This document shows, one piece after another, positions 1 to 6,385 of a stretch of 6,553 bases of DNA (its first letter is position 1; every line of letters starts with the position of its first letter). The stretch lies in NCBI GenBank assembly GCA_003551405.1, contig PUMO01000218.1, positions 1 to 6,553 on the forward strand. Reading direction: 5' to 3'. The stretch comes from Mollicutes bacterium (GTDB lineage: Bacteria > Bacillota_I > Bacilli_A > Izemoplasmatales > Izemoplasmataceae). The notes below the pieces were generated by a model that ran no database searches, had not been told where the DNA came from, and was given only the letters and a program-made list of their open reading frames with translations. The translations under genes were made by a program, and so were the position numbers.

Positions 1-22
1 ACGCCGGCTGCTGCTGCTGTCA
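1..22 (-). repeat. Putative start of the 3' LTR (partial)
   Basis: Directly after the polypurine tract the minus strand reads TGACAGCAGCAGCAGCC. LTRs nearly always begin with TG immediately after the polypurine tract, so the boundary is placed at 22 (21-22 on the plus strand is CA). Only about 22 nt are inside the window, including a (CTG)4 run at plus-strand 8-19. The matching copy at the element's 5' end is outside the window, so the boundary rests on the TG and the tract alone. Confidence 0.45.
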
Positions 23-23
23 A

Positions 24-75
24 CCCCCCTGCTCCTTCCCCCATACCCCCCCCCATACCCGCCAACCCCCCTGCT
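24..75 (-). other. Polypurine tract, apparently duplicated
   Basis: On the minus strand this stretch is almost all purine, with runs of five to nine G (the plus strand shows C-runs at 24-29, 38-42, 46-54 and 66-71). It lies about 80 nt after the pol stop, where the plus-strand primer for cDNA synthesis is expected, next to the 3' LTR. The 13-bp plus-strand unit CAACCCCCCTGCT occurs at 21-33 and again at 63-75, and CCATACCC occurs at 41-48 and 53-60, so the tract looks internally duplicated. The copy at 33-24 would abut the LTR and is the likely working primer. Confidence 0.65.
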
Positions 76-154
76 GCGCGTGTTGAGGATACGCGCTGCT
101 TGCTGCTGATGCTGCTGCGGCCATGCGGTGGCGGCTGCTGCTGTGCTGCTGCGG
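76..154 (-). other. 3' untranslated stretch between pol and the polypurine tract
   Basis: This 79-nt stretch after the pol TGA (157-155) has no supported ORF. On the minus strand it is rich in CAG/GCA triplets (imperfect repeats around 130-152 and 98-118). There is no envelope-like gene and no recognisable RNA gene. Confidence 0.7.
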
Positions 155-3100
155 TCAGAAGGCGGTGCCCGAAGGCATTTGGCGGTGCCGCACCTCTGTC
201 GCACTCATGAGTGCCTGCGTCCCGTCCGCAAAGTTGACTCGCATGCACTTGAGCCCCTCATCATGCCCCAGGAATGTCACCCTCCCCAGCTGCTGCTGCT
301 GCCGCTGTGCCTTGCTGCGCGCGATGAACGGCTCGCAAATGACACAGCCATCCAAGCTCGCTGCCTCCTGCCGTTTCCTGCGTGCGGTTGCGTCTCGGAA
401 AAGGGGGACATGCGCACCATTCAGAATCGGGCCGTCCTCTGGGATTTCGCCGCTTTGCCTGATTGTTGCCCGGGTGTTAAGGACATCTGTCTCAGTCACG
501 TTGTGGCTGATGCAAGTTGGGCAGAGCCAGATTGTGTCTCTGGGCACATAAGCGAGTGGTGGGGACAAGCAGATGGTGTGGTAGCCTGAGTTGCAGGCGT
601 CGCACAGGACCATGATGTCCTCTTGGTCCATGAACCGGCACACCTCACAAGCCAAGTATGCATGCGGCCGGGCCAGAGTGGGGTCCATGGTGCCATCGAT
701 ATCAGGCAGGTGACAGGGCGCGCAGTTGACGACATTGGTGATCATGGTGTGGGTGCATTTGCCCTGGAGCTGGATCGTGCCATTGGCCTTCACCGACTTG
801 ACGCGCAGGATGTGTGCCTTGACCTTGAACTGCAGCACGCTGTCCTGAGCCCCACTGCGCACATACACGTAATCCCCAGGGCTGAACTCCCGCAGAGAAG
901 GCAGGTATCCCCCATCCCGGATGGTCGCGTACCGTAAGGTGTCGCGCTGCTGTGCAATCTGGAGGTTACCCATGGCCATGATGCCCGCCTTGTGTGCCAG
1001 CTCTGCCCGTGCCAAAGCGCCTGCAGCGGCTGCGTCTGAATCGCTCAGTTCCAGGGGTACCTCGAATGAGCGGGCGTGGTTGGAGGGGATGAGAGGGTGA
1101 CGTGCGAACATCAAGAAGTATGGGGACATTTTCGTGCTGGCCTGGGCGGAGCAGTTGTACCCCAGCACAATCCATGGCAAACAAGCGTCCCAAGTCTCAG
1201 GCTGTGCAGTGGTGGCCGCATACTTGCGCAAAGCACGCTTGATAGTCTGAACTGCACGCTCAGCCAGTCCATCGGCCTGCGGGTGATTGGGGGACGTGAC
1301 TCGGTGGTCAATGAACTGTGACCGCAGGAGACCCTCAAATTCAGCTGAGAACTCGGTGCCCCTGTCAGTGATCACTTCTGCGCAGCACCCAAACCTGCAA
1401 AGCACGTGCTCCAGGAACACCCGGGCTGTAGTCGTGGCCAACTTGTCAGGGATGGCCACAGCAACAACCACCTTGGAGAAGTGCTCCACCATAACCATGA
1501 CATACTTGTGGTTTTGCGTAGACGGAGGGTTGAAGGGTCCAGCCAAGTCTACCCCCCAGCGGTAGAACATCCCGCGAATGGGCAGGGGTGAGAGCACCTT
1601 AGCACTGGCATTCAGAGCTGTATTGGCCAGGTCGCACACCTGGCACTTCTTGACCCACGCCATGACGTCATTGCGCATCCCATACCACCAGTAGTAAGGC
1701 AGCAGGAGTGAGAGGGTGCGCTTACCGCCGTAGTGGCCACATTCAGCATGTACGTGAGCGATGAGTCCCTCCCTGTCAGCCACTGCAGGCACCACCTTGC
1801 TCTCGCCATCAGGCATCATCCTCATCAACGCACCGTCCTTGACGCTATAATTGCGGGCACGCCGCTGGATACGCTTCTTCTCAGCTGATGCCGTGTCAGC
1901 ATCAATTTCACCGGCAGTCACATACCGGATTACTGCTGCGTCATCATGCACCTCATTTGTCCAGCCATTGTACGCATCTGCCATATCCTGCAGCTCTGCT
2001 GCGGTGTCCTGCAGCTGGGTGATGGGGAGCTGAGCGCTGCGCGTGGTGAAAGCACAGACAGGGGTGTGCGCATACCCCCCAGCACGCGCAGCGAGAGAGC
2101 TGCATGTTGGGCACGGTCCCATCTCGGGCATGGGAAGCGGGTCATCAATCACGCAGGTCTCTGTTATGGCATCGATGTGCAGGTAGTCTGTTGTTGTCTT
2201 ACGGGGCAGGCAGTCAATGAATGCCAACTGGAAGGAGACCTGCTGTGAGGTGTTGTGCGCAAGCATGAATGAAATGGCATGCGGTGTGTGATGCTCTGTG
2301 CATGGTTCAAGACGTGCGCCTGTGATGTCAGTTGTGGACTCAGCTGGCAAGCGTGACAAGCAGTCCGCATTCTGGTGTCTGACACCAGGTCTGTGCACAA
2401 TGGTGAACTCATAGGGTTGCAATGCCAGGACCCACCGCGCGTGCATGCCTGTGAGGTCGTGTTTCTGCATCAACCATGTGAGCGGCTGGTGATCCGTGAC
2501 AAGGGTGAATGGAACGCCATGTAAGTACACATGCAGAGATTTGATGGCCCACACTGCTGCAAGCATTTCTCCTTGGAATGCCACATAATTTTTTTCTCCC
2601 GCGCTGAGCGAGCGCGAAATGCATGCGACCATGTACTCATTGCCCACATCATCCTTCTGACCCAGTACGGCGCCAATGCCATTCTTGGACCAGTCAGTGT
2701 GGAGGATCAGGGGCCGTTCAGGGTCAATGTGCTTGATTGCTTTGCCGGGTGTGCATAACTCTTGCTTGAGTGTGTCAAATGCGTCCTCCTCGGCTGGCCC
2801 CCACAGCCACTTGGTGCCATCTTTTGTGAGTGCATAAATCGGCCGGGCGATCGCACTAAAATTTGGTACAAAGCAGCGGTAGTAATTGTAGAACCCCATT
2901 ATACTCCTGACCTCTGCCACATTGTTGGGGGCTCGCATGTCGCGAATTGCTTGTACTTTAGCGTCCTCTGGGCGGATGCCGTATGCACTGATGTTAAAGC
3001 CCAGAAATTCAACGGTTGCTGCGCCCACGATGGTCTTGTCGGGATGTGCTTTTAGGTTGCAGCCGATGAGCATGTCTAGGGTGCGTGCAACATGCTGGAC

Positions 3101-5701
3101 GTGTTCCTCTGCGGTAGCGCTGTACACCAGAATATCATCCACGAAACTGCAAGCAATGCCCAACAGCCCATTCTTGAGGATTTCTGCATCCATGATGCGC
3201 TGGAAGTGCGCGGTGGCATTTCTGGCACCGAAGGGCATGCGCGTGAACATGAACAGGCGGTTTGCCCAGAAGAAAGTGGTCTTTTCCATGTCCTTGGGGT
3301 CAATGGGAACTTGGTGGTACCCCGCACGTAAGTCTATCTTTGTAAAGAACGAGGCGCCTTGCAGGTTTCTGAACAGCACTTCAGGAACGTGCATGCCGTA
3401 TGCGTCCCTGACTGTGACAGCGTTCAGTTTGCGTAGGTCGATGCAGAACCGACGTTCAGTGTAATTTCCGTCTGCATCCTTTTTGGACGGCTGGACCGTC
3501 TCGCTTGCATACTGTGCGCCCACAGGCGTGGCCTGAATGATGCCACATTTTAGCAGTTCACCGCATTTCTCATCCACGATCTCCCTCTCAATTTTGGACT
3601 TTGGTCGCTGCCGGGATTGCACCGGTTCGTCGGTTGTGAGTTGTATGGTGAATGGGCCCACTGTCCCATTATAAGATCCCAAATCGCTCACTTCATATGC
3701 AAACGCAGCAGATTTGCGCGAGCATATTTGTGTGCGCAAGCGCGCGTTTAGCTCAGGGCTCAGGCCGGGGTGGTTGCCAAACACCACCCCCAAATCAGGA
3801 TCTTTGACGTAACCGGCCCCCATGGGAATGGACTCATGCCCACCCGGCAGGACTGAGAGCACTGGGCGCTCTTGCACTTGCATCATGGCGCTAATGCGCA
3901 CTGTGGGCACGTAAGGTGGTGGCATGAAGCGCGCGATGTAGGGCAGGCCGGTGCAGCACAGCAGGAACGTGAACAGCGCGCACCACTTGCCCCAGACCGT
4001 CCCCGAGCGTTCACCTGAGCTGGTGCGGTTGCGCTGCTGTTGGCGTGGCGGCGGTGCCGTGTGCTGCCGTGGTGCTTGGTTGACTGGGGGCCCAAACATG
4101 TGGCTGGCCGTTGCGGCTGCTGGGCGGGGTGCCTGCACTGAGTGGGTGGCATCAGAGGCGTGCGCAGGAAAGGCAGCCATGCACACAACACAATGGACAG
4201 CAGCACTATGGGTGCTGGCGAGCAGCGGTCCTTTGCAAATCAGTGGAACGGATGCCATGGTGGACTCATCCCCATAGTGCTTGTTGGGGCGATAACCCAG
4301 CATCTCAATGGTAGAGTCAGGCACTGCTCCCCAGTCATCAATGACAGCTACCCCCAGCAGCAGGTCATACATTGGTGCATCCCCCATGTCCATGACCAAG
4401 AACTTGCGTGCGTCCGGTGTGTAGGTGGCGCCCTCCTGCGCCGTGCCCTCACTGAGCACACAGGTCACTTCACCCCTCACCTCCATTGGCACGCAGCCCT
4501 CGCCGCCCAAGGCGTGCTTGACCATGACAGGCTGTGGCGGCTTGAAGTACAGGATGCCGTGCGCGTCAGCGAACTTCTTGCTCATGAGGTTAGGCTCGCT
4601 ACCTGTGTCCAGCAGGGCCACTGATGCGGAGCAGGACACTCCGTTGTACACCACCGTGAGGTGCGAGGCAGGCACGCGGTACAGGCCCCTCTTGCGTGGG
4701 GGCTGAGGCTGGGCCGTTGCCAGTGCGATTGGTTGCACTTCAGGCACCGGCAGGATGTCAGTGCGCGACAACAAACCCACTGCGGTGGCAGCAGGCACAG
4801 TGACTGAGACAATGGCAGATGGGTTGGCTGCCAGCTCCTGCAACTGCTCCTGTGTGAGTGTGGCCAGGGGCATTGTGATGGTGGCCTCTGCGCTGGGCTG
4901 GATCTTGCCTGCGGATGGTGTCTGCATGGGTGGTACGTGAGCGTCAGGCATGGCAGCTGGTGCACGGGCCTCTGGCTCTGCAGGGGTTGGCGGGTTGCAC
5001 AGCTGCTGCCCGTCTGCGTTGCGAGCAGAGCGGAGCACTCTGTCGTTGGGCGTGCGCATGGCAAATGAGCGAGGAAGCGCTGCGCAGTGCTGCAACGCGA
5101 ACGAGGAGCATTGCTTGGGTGGGTACTCGATAGGCGCCCCACTGGGGAAAACGTACGCCGCCGCCATAGAGGCGCGCCGCTGCTCAGATGCAGGTAGCAG
5201 GGCAGGCAGGGCGTGCTGGCCTTGCGGTGGGCGGGTGTAATAGCCATGTGGCCTTGGCATGGGGCATGGCTGAGTGTGGTGGTGGTGCGTGTTGCAGGGG
5301 CGGTGTGGGGGAAACCGTGGCTGCGACGTCTGGCCCACCTGGGATGTGCGCGCGTCTTGTGGTGACCGCCGCGGTGCAGAAGCTGCAGCGTACGAGTGGT
5401 ACGACTGGTGGCCTGCAACTGGTGGTGGCTGTTGGACAGGGTGGCGTTGAAGCTGCTGCACGGTTGCCTTGAGTGCTCGCACCTCCTCTGCCAGGCCTTG
5501 CGCTTCGGCCGTACCTGACTGGGCTGCCCCAAAGGAGTAGCTCTGCTGCCGCTCAGCCTGCAGGACTCTGCACTCCTGCGCGCTGTGGGTGGCAGTGGGG
5601 TGGGCACGCGTTGTGCTGCACTTGCCTGTTCTGTCGCGCGGCAGAGGGAGTCGCCTGGAAGGAGGTGTCTGCTGCTGCTTTGTGCTGCTCGGTGGGCTTG
5701 C
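155..5701 (-). CDS. pol: Pol polyprotein: protease, RT, RNase H, integrase, PHD finger
   Basis: The frame is open from just after a TGA at 5704-5702 to a TGA at 157-155 and has no ATG near its beginning. Pol is therefore probably made by a +1 shift from gag rather than from its own start; the first GTG codon is at 5482. Residues below are numbered from that GTG (1,775 residues). Order: Pro/Gln/His-rich linker with a short coiled-coil-like start (1-260); aspartic protease, D292-T-G-S295; long linker (396-620) with a hydrophobic stretch at 499-516; RT (about 625-835), FVDD at 780-783; RNase H (915-1045), D930, E972, D997, D1040; spacer with a CxxC...HxxxC cluster (1124-1143); integrase HHCC (H1245, H1250, C1280, C1283) and DDE (D1312, D1373, E1408); SH3-like tail (1534-1592); PHD finger (1612-1657); Tudor-like end (1728-1768). 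All catalytic residues are present, so the copy looks functional apart from the gag-pol junction. Typical Ty3/gypsy Pol is shorter; the extra length is the linkers and the PHD tail. Confidence 0.92.
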   Translation of the reverse strand, partial: ASPPSSTKQQQTPPSRRLPLPRDRTGKCSTTRAHPTATHSAQECRVLQAERQQSYSFGAAQSGTAEAQGLAEEVRALKATVQQLQRHPVQQPPPVAGHQSYHSYAAASAPRRSPQDARTSQVGQTSQPRFPPHRPCNTHHHHTQPCPMPRPHGYYTRPPQGQHALPALLPASEQRRASMAAAYVFPSGAPIEYPPKQCSSFALQHCAALPRSFAMRTPNDRVLRSARNADGQQLCNPPTPAEPEARAPAAMPDAHVPPMQTPSAGKIQPSAEATITMPLATLTQEQLQELAANPSAIVSVTVPAATAVGLLSRTDILPVPEVQPIALATAQPQPPRKRGLYRVPASHLTVVYNGVSCSASVALLDTGSEPNLMSKKFADAHGILYFKPPQPVMVKHALGGEGCVPMEVRGEVTCVLSEGTAQEGATYTPDARKFLVMDMGDAPMYDLLLGVAVIDDWGAVPDSTIEMLGYRPNKHYGDESTMASVPLICKGPLLASTHSAAVHCVVCMAAFPAHASDATHSVQAPRPAAATASHMFGPPVNQAPRQHTAPPPRQQQRNRTSSGERSGTVWGKWCALFTFLLCCTGLPYIARFMPPPYVPTVRISAMMQVQERPVLSVLPGGHESIPMGAGYVKDPDLGVVFGNHPGLSPELNARLRTQICSRKSAAFAYEVSDLGSYNGTVGPFTIQLTTDEPVQSRQRPKSKIEREIVDEKCGELLKCGIIQATPVGAQYASETVQPSKKDADGNYTERRFCIDLRKLNAVTVRDAYGMHVPEVLFRNLQGASFFTKIDLRAGYHQVPIDPKDMEKTTFFWANRLFMFTRMPFGARNATAHFQRIMDAEILKNGLLGIACSFVDDILVYSATAEEHVQHVARTLDMLIGCNLKAHPDKTIVGAATVEFLGFNISAYGIRPEDAKVQAIRDMRAPNNVAEVRSIMGFYNYYRCFVPNFSAIARPIYALTKDGTKWLWGPAEEDAFDTLKQELCTPGKAIKHIDPERPLILHTDWSKNGIGAVLGQKDDVGNEYMVACISRSLSAGEKNYVAFQGEMLAAVWAIKSLHVYLHGVPFTLVTDHQPLTWLMQKHDLTGMHARWVLALQPYEFTIVHRPGVRHQNADCLSRLPAESTTDITGARLEPCTEHHTPHAISFMLAHNTSQQVSFQLAFIDCLPRKTTTDYLHIDAITETCVIDDPLPMPEMGPCPTCSSLAARAGGYAHTPVCAFTTRSAQLPITQLQDTAAELQDMADAYNGWTNEVHDDAAVIRYVTAGEIDADTASAEKKRIQRRARNYSVKDGALMRMMPDGESKVVPAVADREGLIAHVHAECGHYGGKRTLSLLLPYYWWYGMRNDVMAWVKKCQVCDLANTALNASAKVLSPLPIRGMFYRWGVDLAGPFNPPSTQNHKYVMVMVEHFSKVVVAVAIPDKLATTTARVFLEHVLCRFGCCAEVITDRGTEFSAEFEGLLRSQFIDHRVTSPNHPQADGLAERAVQTIKRALRKYAATTAQPETWDACLPWIVLGYNCSAQASTKMSPYFLMFARHPLIPSNHARSFEVPLELSDSDAAAAGALARAELAHKAGIMAMGNLQIAQQRDTLRYATIRDGGYLPSLREFSPGDYVYVRSGAQDSVLQFKVKAHILRVKSVKANGTIQLQGKCTHTMITNVVNCAPCHLPDIDGTMDPTLARPHAYLACEVCRFMDQEDIMVLCDACNSGYHTICLSPPLAYVPRDTIWLCPTCISHNVTETDVLNTRATIRQSGEIPEDGPILNGAHVPLFRDATARRKRQEAASLDGCVICEPFIARSKAQRQQQQLGRVTFLGHDEGLKCMRVNFADGTQALMSATEVRHRQMPSGTAF
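179..301 (-). other. Possible Tudor/SH3-like segment ending Pol
   Basis: Pol residues about 1728-1768 read LGRVTFLGHDEGLKCMRVNF followed by ADGTQALMSATEVRHR. The pattern G-x-V-x-(hydrophobic), a loop with G, then R/V-x-F-x-DG and a final strand resembles Tudor/SH3-like barrels, in which a V/Y-x-F-x-D-G turn is common. A basic RRKRQ patch (1701-1705) and a CVIC pair (1713-1716) precede it. No profile search was possible, so this is a pattern-level suggestion. It could instead be a lineage-specific tail with no chromatin role. Confidence 0.4.
503..661 (-). other. PHD finger at the C-terminus of Pol
   Basis: Pol residues about 1608-1660 contain a complete C4HC3 zinc-binding set: C1612-x2-C1615, C1627-x2-C1630, H1635-x2-C1638, C1654-x2-C1657. 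The expected conserved tryptophan, W1652, lies two residues before the seventh ligand. The segments MVLCDACNSGYHTICLSPPL and IWLCPTC closely resemble PHD fingers of chromatin regulators. The position before H1635 where methyl-lysine readers often carry a cage tryptophan (the W of W-Y-H) is G1633. The acidic stretch DQED and the CLSPPL motif resemble PHD fingers that read unmodified H3K4. The fold call is firm; the ligand is inference. It occupies the place where chromoviruses have a chromodomain. Confidence 0.9.
707..883 (-). other. Integrase C-terminal SH3-like segment
   Basis: Pol residues about 1534-1592 begin SPGDYVYVRS and continue as alternating hydrophobic strands (FKVKAHILRVKSV, GTIQLQG) up to NCAPCHLP. 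The position after the DDE core and the F/Y-x-x-G-D-x-V-x-V-R start match the beta-barrel DNA-binding tail of gypsy integrases. A clear GPY/F motif is not visible. The call rests on position and on this short motif. Confidence 0.65.
1073..1585 (-). other. Integrase catalytic core (DDE)
   Basis: The core spans Pol residues about 1300-1470. The catalytic triad is D1312 (WGVDLAGPF), D1373 (VITDRGTEFSAEF) and E1408 (SPNHPQADGLAERAVQT). There are 34 residues between the second aspartate and the glutamate, one fewer than the common 35. It is followed by a typical YNCSAQASTKMSPYFLMFAR segment. The core carries out 3'-end processing and strand transfer of the cDNA into host DNA. Confidence 0.94.
1613..1780 (-). 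other. Integrase N-terminal HHCC zinc-binding domain
   Basis: The domain spans Pol residues about 1235-1290. H1245 and H1250 (HAECGH, spacing x4) are followed after 29 residues by C1280-x2-C1283 (KKCQVC). The intervening YGGKRTLSLLLPYYWWYGM, with its Y/W-rich centre, is the standard gypsy integrase H2C2 sequence. The domain helps integrase multimerise and hold the cDNA ends. Confidence 0.93.
2348..2740 (-). other. RNase H domain of Pol
   Basis: The domain spans Pol residues about 915-1045. Catalytic positions can be read as LHTDWSKNGIGAVLGQ (D930), GEMLAAVWAIKS (E972), LVTDHQPLTWL (D997) and NADCLSRLP (D1040, the NAD-x-LSR end motif of gypsy RNase H). The region between RT and RNase H (FYNYYRCFVPNFSAIARPIY, 864-883) is the usual Ty3/gypsy connection. 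The domain degrades the RNA strand of the RNA-DNA hybrid and leaves the polypurine-tract primer. Confidence 0.94.
2978..3610 (-). other. Reverse transcriptase domain of Pol
   Basis: The domain spans Pol residues about 625-835. The visible RT blocks are CIDLRKLNAVT (680-690), FFTKIDLRAGYHQVPI (712-727, with the first catalytic aspartate D717), MPFGARNATAHFQRIMD (749-765) and the catalytic FVDDILVYS (780-788, D782 and D783). Next come a C-terminal HPDKT and VEFLGFNIS. F/Y-V/I-DD in this context is characteristic of Ty3/gypsy RT. The domain makes cDNA from the packaged RNA inside the virus-like particle. Confidence 0.96.
4298..4660 (-). other. Retropepsin-like aspartic protease domain of Pol
   Basis: The domain spans Pol residues about 275-395 (numbered from the GTG at 5482). 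The active-site loop ALLDTGSEPNLMSKKFA holds D292-T-G-S295, preceded by small hydrophobic residues as in retropepsins. The second hallmark, a hydrophobic-hydrophobic-G pair near the C-terminus, is seen as YDLLLGVAVIDDWGA at 372-386, which corresponds to the family's ILG-x-D-W-L motif. The enzyme works as a homodimer, each Pol molecule contributing one aspartate, and releases the mature Gag and Pol proteins. The domain limits are approximate. Confidence 0.88.
5553..5701 (-). other. gag-pol overlap with likely +1 frame change
   Basis: Both frames are open across 149 nt. The pol frame begins one base downstream of the gag frame, a +1 relation (equivalently -2). The split zinc-knuckle-like motif falls here: gag frame QHNACPPHCHP, pol frame RAHPTATHSAQECRVLQ. 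Joining them after gag TGC at 5606-5604 and skipping one C gives HNACHPTATHSAQEC, which has H-x2-C-x5-H-x4-C spacing. The gag codons GCG-TGC-C at 5609-5603 loosely recall the yeast Ty3 +1 site (GCG-AGU-U). The change could be programmed frameshifting, a one-base insertion, or a sequence error. The overlap is seen directly; the mechanism is unknown. Confidence 0.6.
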
Positions 5702-6275
5702 TCACGCTGCTCATGCTGCTCGCACTGCTGCTCAGACCCATGCGCGCCACCCGCTCAGCCACCTTGCATAATGTGGCCAATGTGCACTCGTCACCTTTGG
5801 ACAGGAACGTGGACGTGAGCTGGAGGTGCACCTGCGCGTTTTTCTCCACTGCCTTGATCAGTGTGCGCATCGCCTCGCCTTCGTCCATGTGCGTGCGCTC
5901 GTGCAGCTCAGTGAAGCGCATGATGAACGCGCTCACCTGCTCTCTGGGCGCCAAGCGCAGTGCCACCAACTCCGCGGTCGGGTCGGGAACGAGATGGCTG
6001 AACTCAGCCTGCAGCTCCTGCAGGAGGACTGTGGTGGCAGCGGACACCGTCATGGGAGCAAAGTGCGCCTTTCGCGCGGTGAACCACTTGAGGGCCTCGC
6101 TCCTATACGGAAAGGCTACAGTGGAGAACAAGTTGAGCAGGTGGGGCGTGTCAATCCTGTCCTCGTTGCACTCCACCCATCCCTTCAGCAAGTGCGTGAA
6201 GTGCTGCAGGTCGTCTGCAGGCTCGCCCCTGAAGATAGGAAGCTGCTTGACCGGCATGTTTAATGCAGTGGTCAT
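5553..6275 (-). CDS. gag: Gag polyprotein (capsid), Ty3/gypsy type
   Basis: Gag forms the virus-like particle that packages element RNA. I start it at the first in-frame ATG (6275-6273), giving 240 residues; a second ATG lies six codons later (6257). The frame is open upstream to the window edge but contains no other ATG, and that part probably covers leader and LTR. The start PVKQLPIFRGEPADDLQHF, then ALKWF, LQAEF, and ELVALRLAPREQVSAF followed by FTEL, match the helical retrotransposon Gag (PF03732-like) pattern: a W in the middle, then a Q/E-V-x-x-F/Y motif. The C-terminal ~60 residues are Ser/Gln/Ala-rich. The frame ends shortly after ACPPHCHP, inside what looks like a split zinc knuckle. 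A knuckle-like H-x4-C lies in the +1 (pol) frame, so Gag as read here lacks a complete CCHC. The family call is from motif pattern only. Confidence 0.82.
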   Translation of the reverse strand: MTTALNMPVKQLPIFRGEPADDLQHFTHLLKGWVECNEDRIDTPHLLNLFSTVAFPYRSEALKWFTARKAHFAPMTVSAATTVLLQELQAEFSHLVPDPTAELVALRLAPREQVSAFIMRFTELHERTHMDEGEAMRTLIKAVEKNAQVHLQLTSTFLSKGDECTLATLCKVAERVARMGLSSSASSMSSVSKPTEQHKAAADTSFQATPSAARQNRQVQHNACPPHCHPQRAGVQSPAG

Positions 6276-6385
6276 TGGTGTGTGGAGCTGGGTTGCCCCG
6301 TCTTGGGCCTGGTGCGGCGTGTGGTATGCCTCTGGTGGAGGCGAGTGGATGCGGTCTGGAGAGCCGGTCGTGTCGGCTCCGGATC
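6276..6385 (-). other. Leader between the primer-binding candidate and gag
   Basis: This stretch of about 110 nt precedes the gag ATG and contains no other ATG in the gag frame. It holds a small hairpin: plus-strand GAGCCG at 6361-6366 pairs with CGGCTC at 6374-6379 around a 7-nt loop. Packaging signals usually lie in this part of a retrotransposon RNA, but none can be identified by eye. Confidence 0.45.

Noticed and set aside
8..19. The (CTG)4 run and other CTG/CAG-rich stretches as a microsatellite or CRISPR-like array
   Set aside because: The runs are short and imperfect, with no regular spacers. They fit the general triplet bias of the sequence.
76..154. An envelope or third ORF between pol and the 3' LTR
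   Set aside because: Only about 130 nt separate the pol stop from the putative LTR, and they contain CAG-rich repeats and the polypurine tract.
128..589. Plus-strand ORFs opposite the 3' end of pol (about 150 codons)
   Set aside because: They are antisense to the PHD finger and Pol tail, show no recognisable motifs, and are expected by chance opposite a long G+C-rich coding frame. The same applies to the other plus-strand ORFs at 2922-3464, 4142-4624 and 5826-6263.
503..883. A chromodomain at the integrase C-terminus
   Set aside because: No chromodomain pattern (Y-x-V-E-x-I ... W-x-x-W) is visible; the tail instead has an SH3-like segment followed by the PHD finger.
4582..5607. A 341-codon minus-strand ORF in the third frame, overlapping the start of pol and the protease
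   Set aside because: It lies over the low-complexity Pro/Gln/His-rich part of Pol. Its product is an Arg/Ser/Pro/Thr-rich shadow with no domain, and it ends inside the protease active-site region, which is clearly coded in the pol frame.
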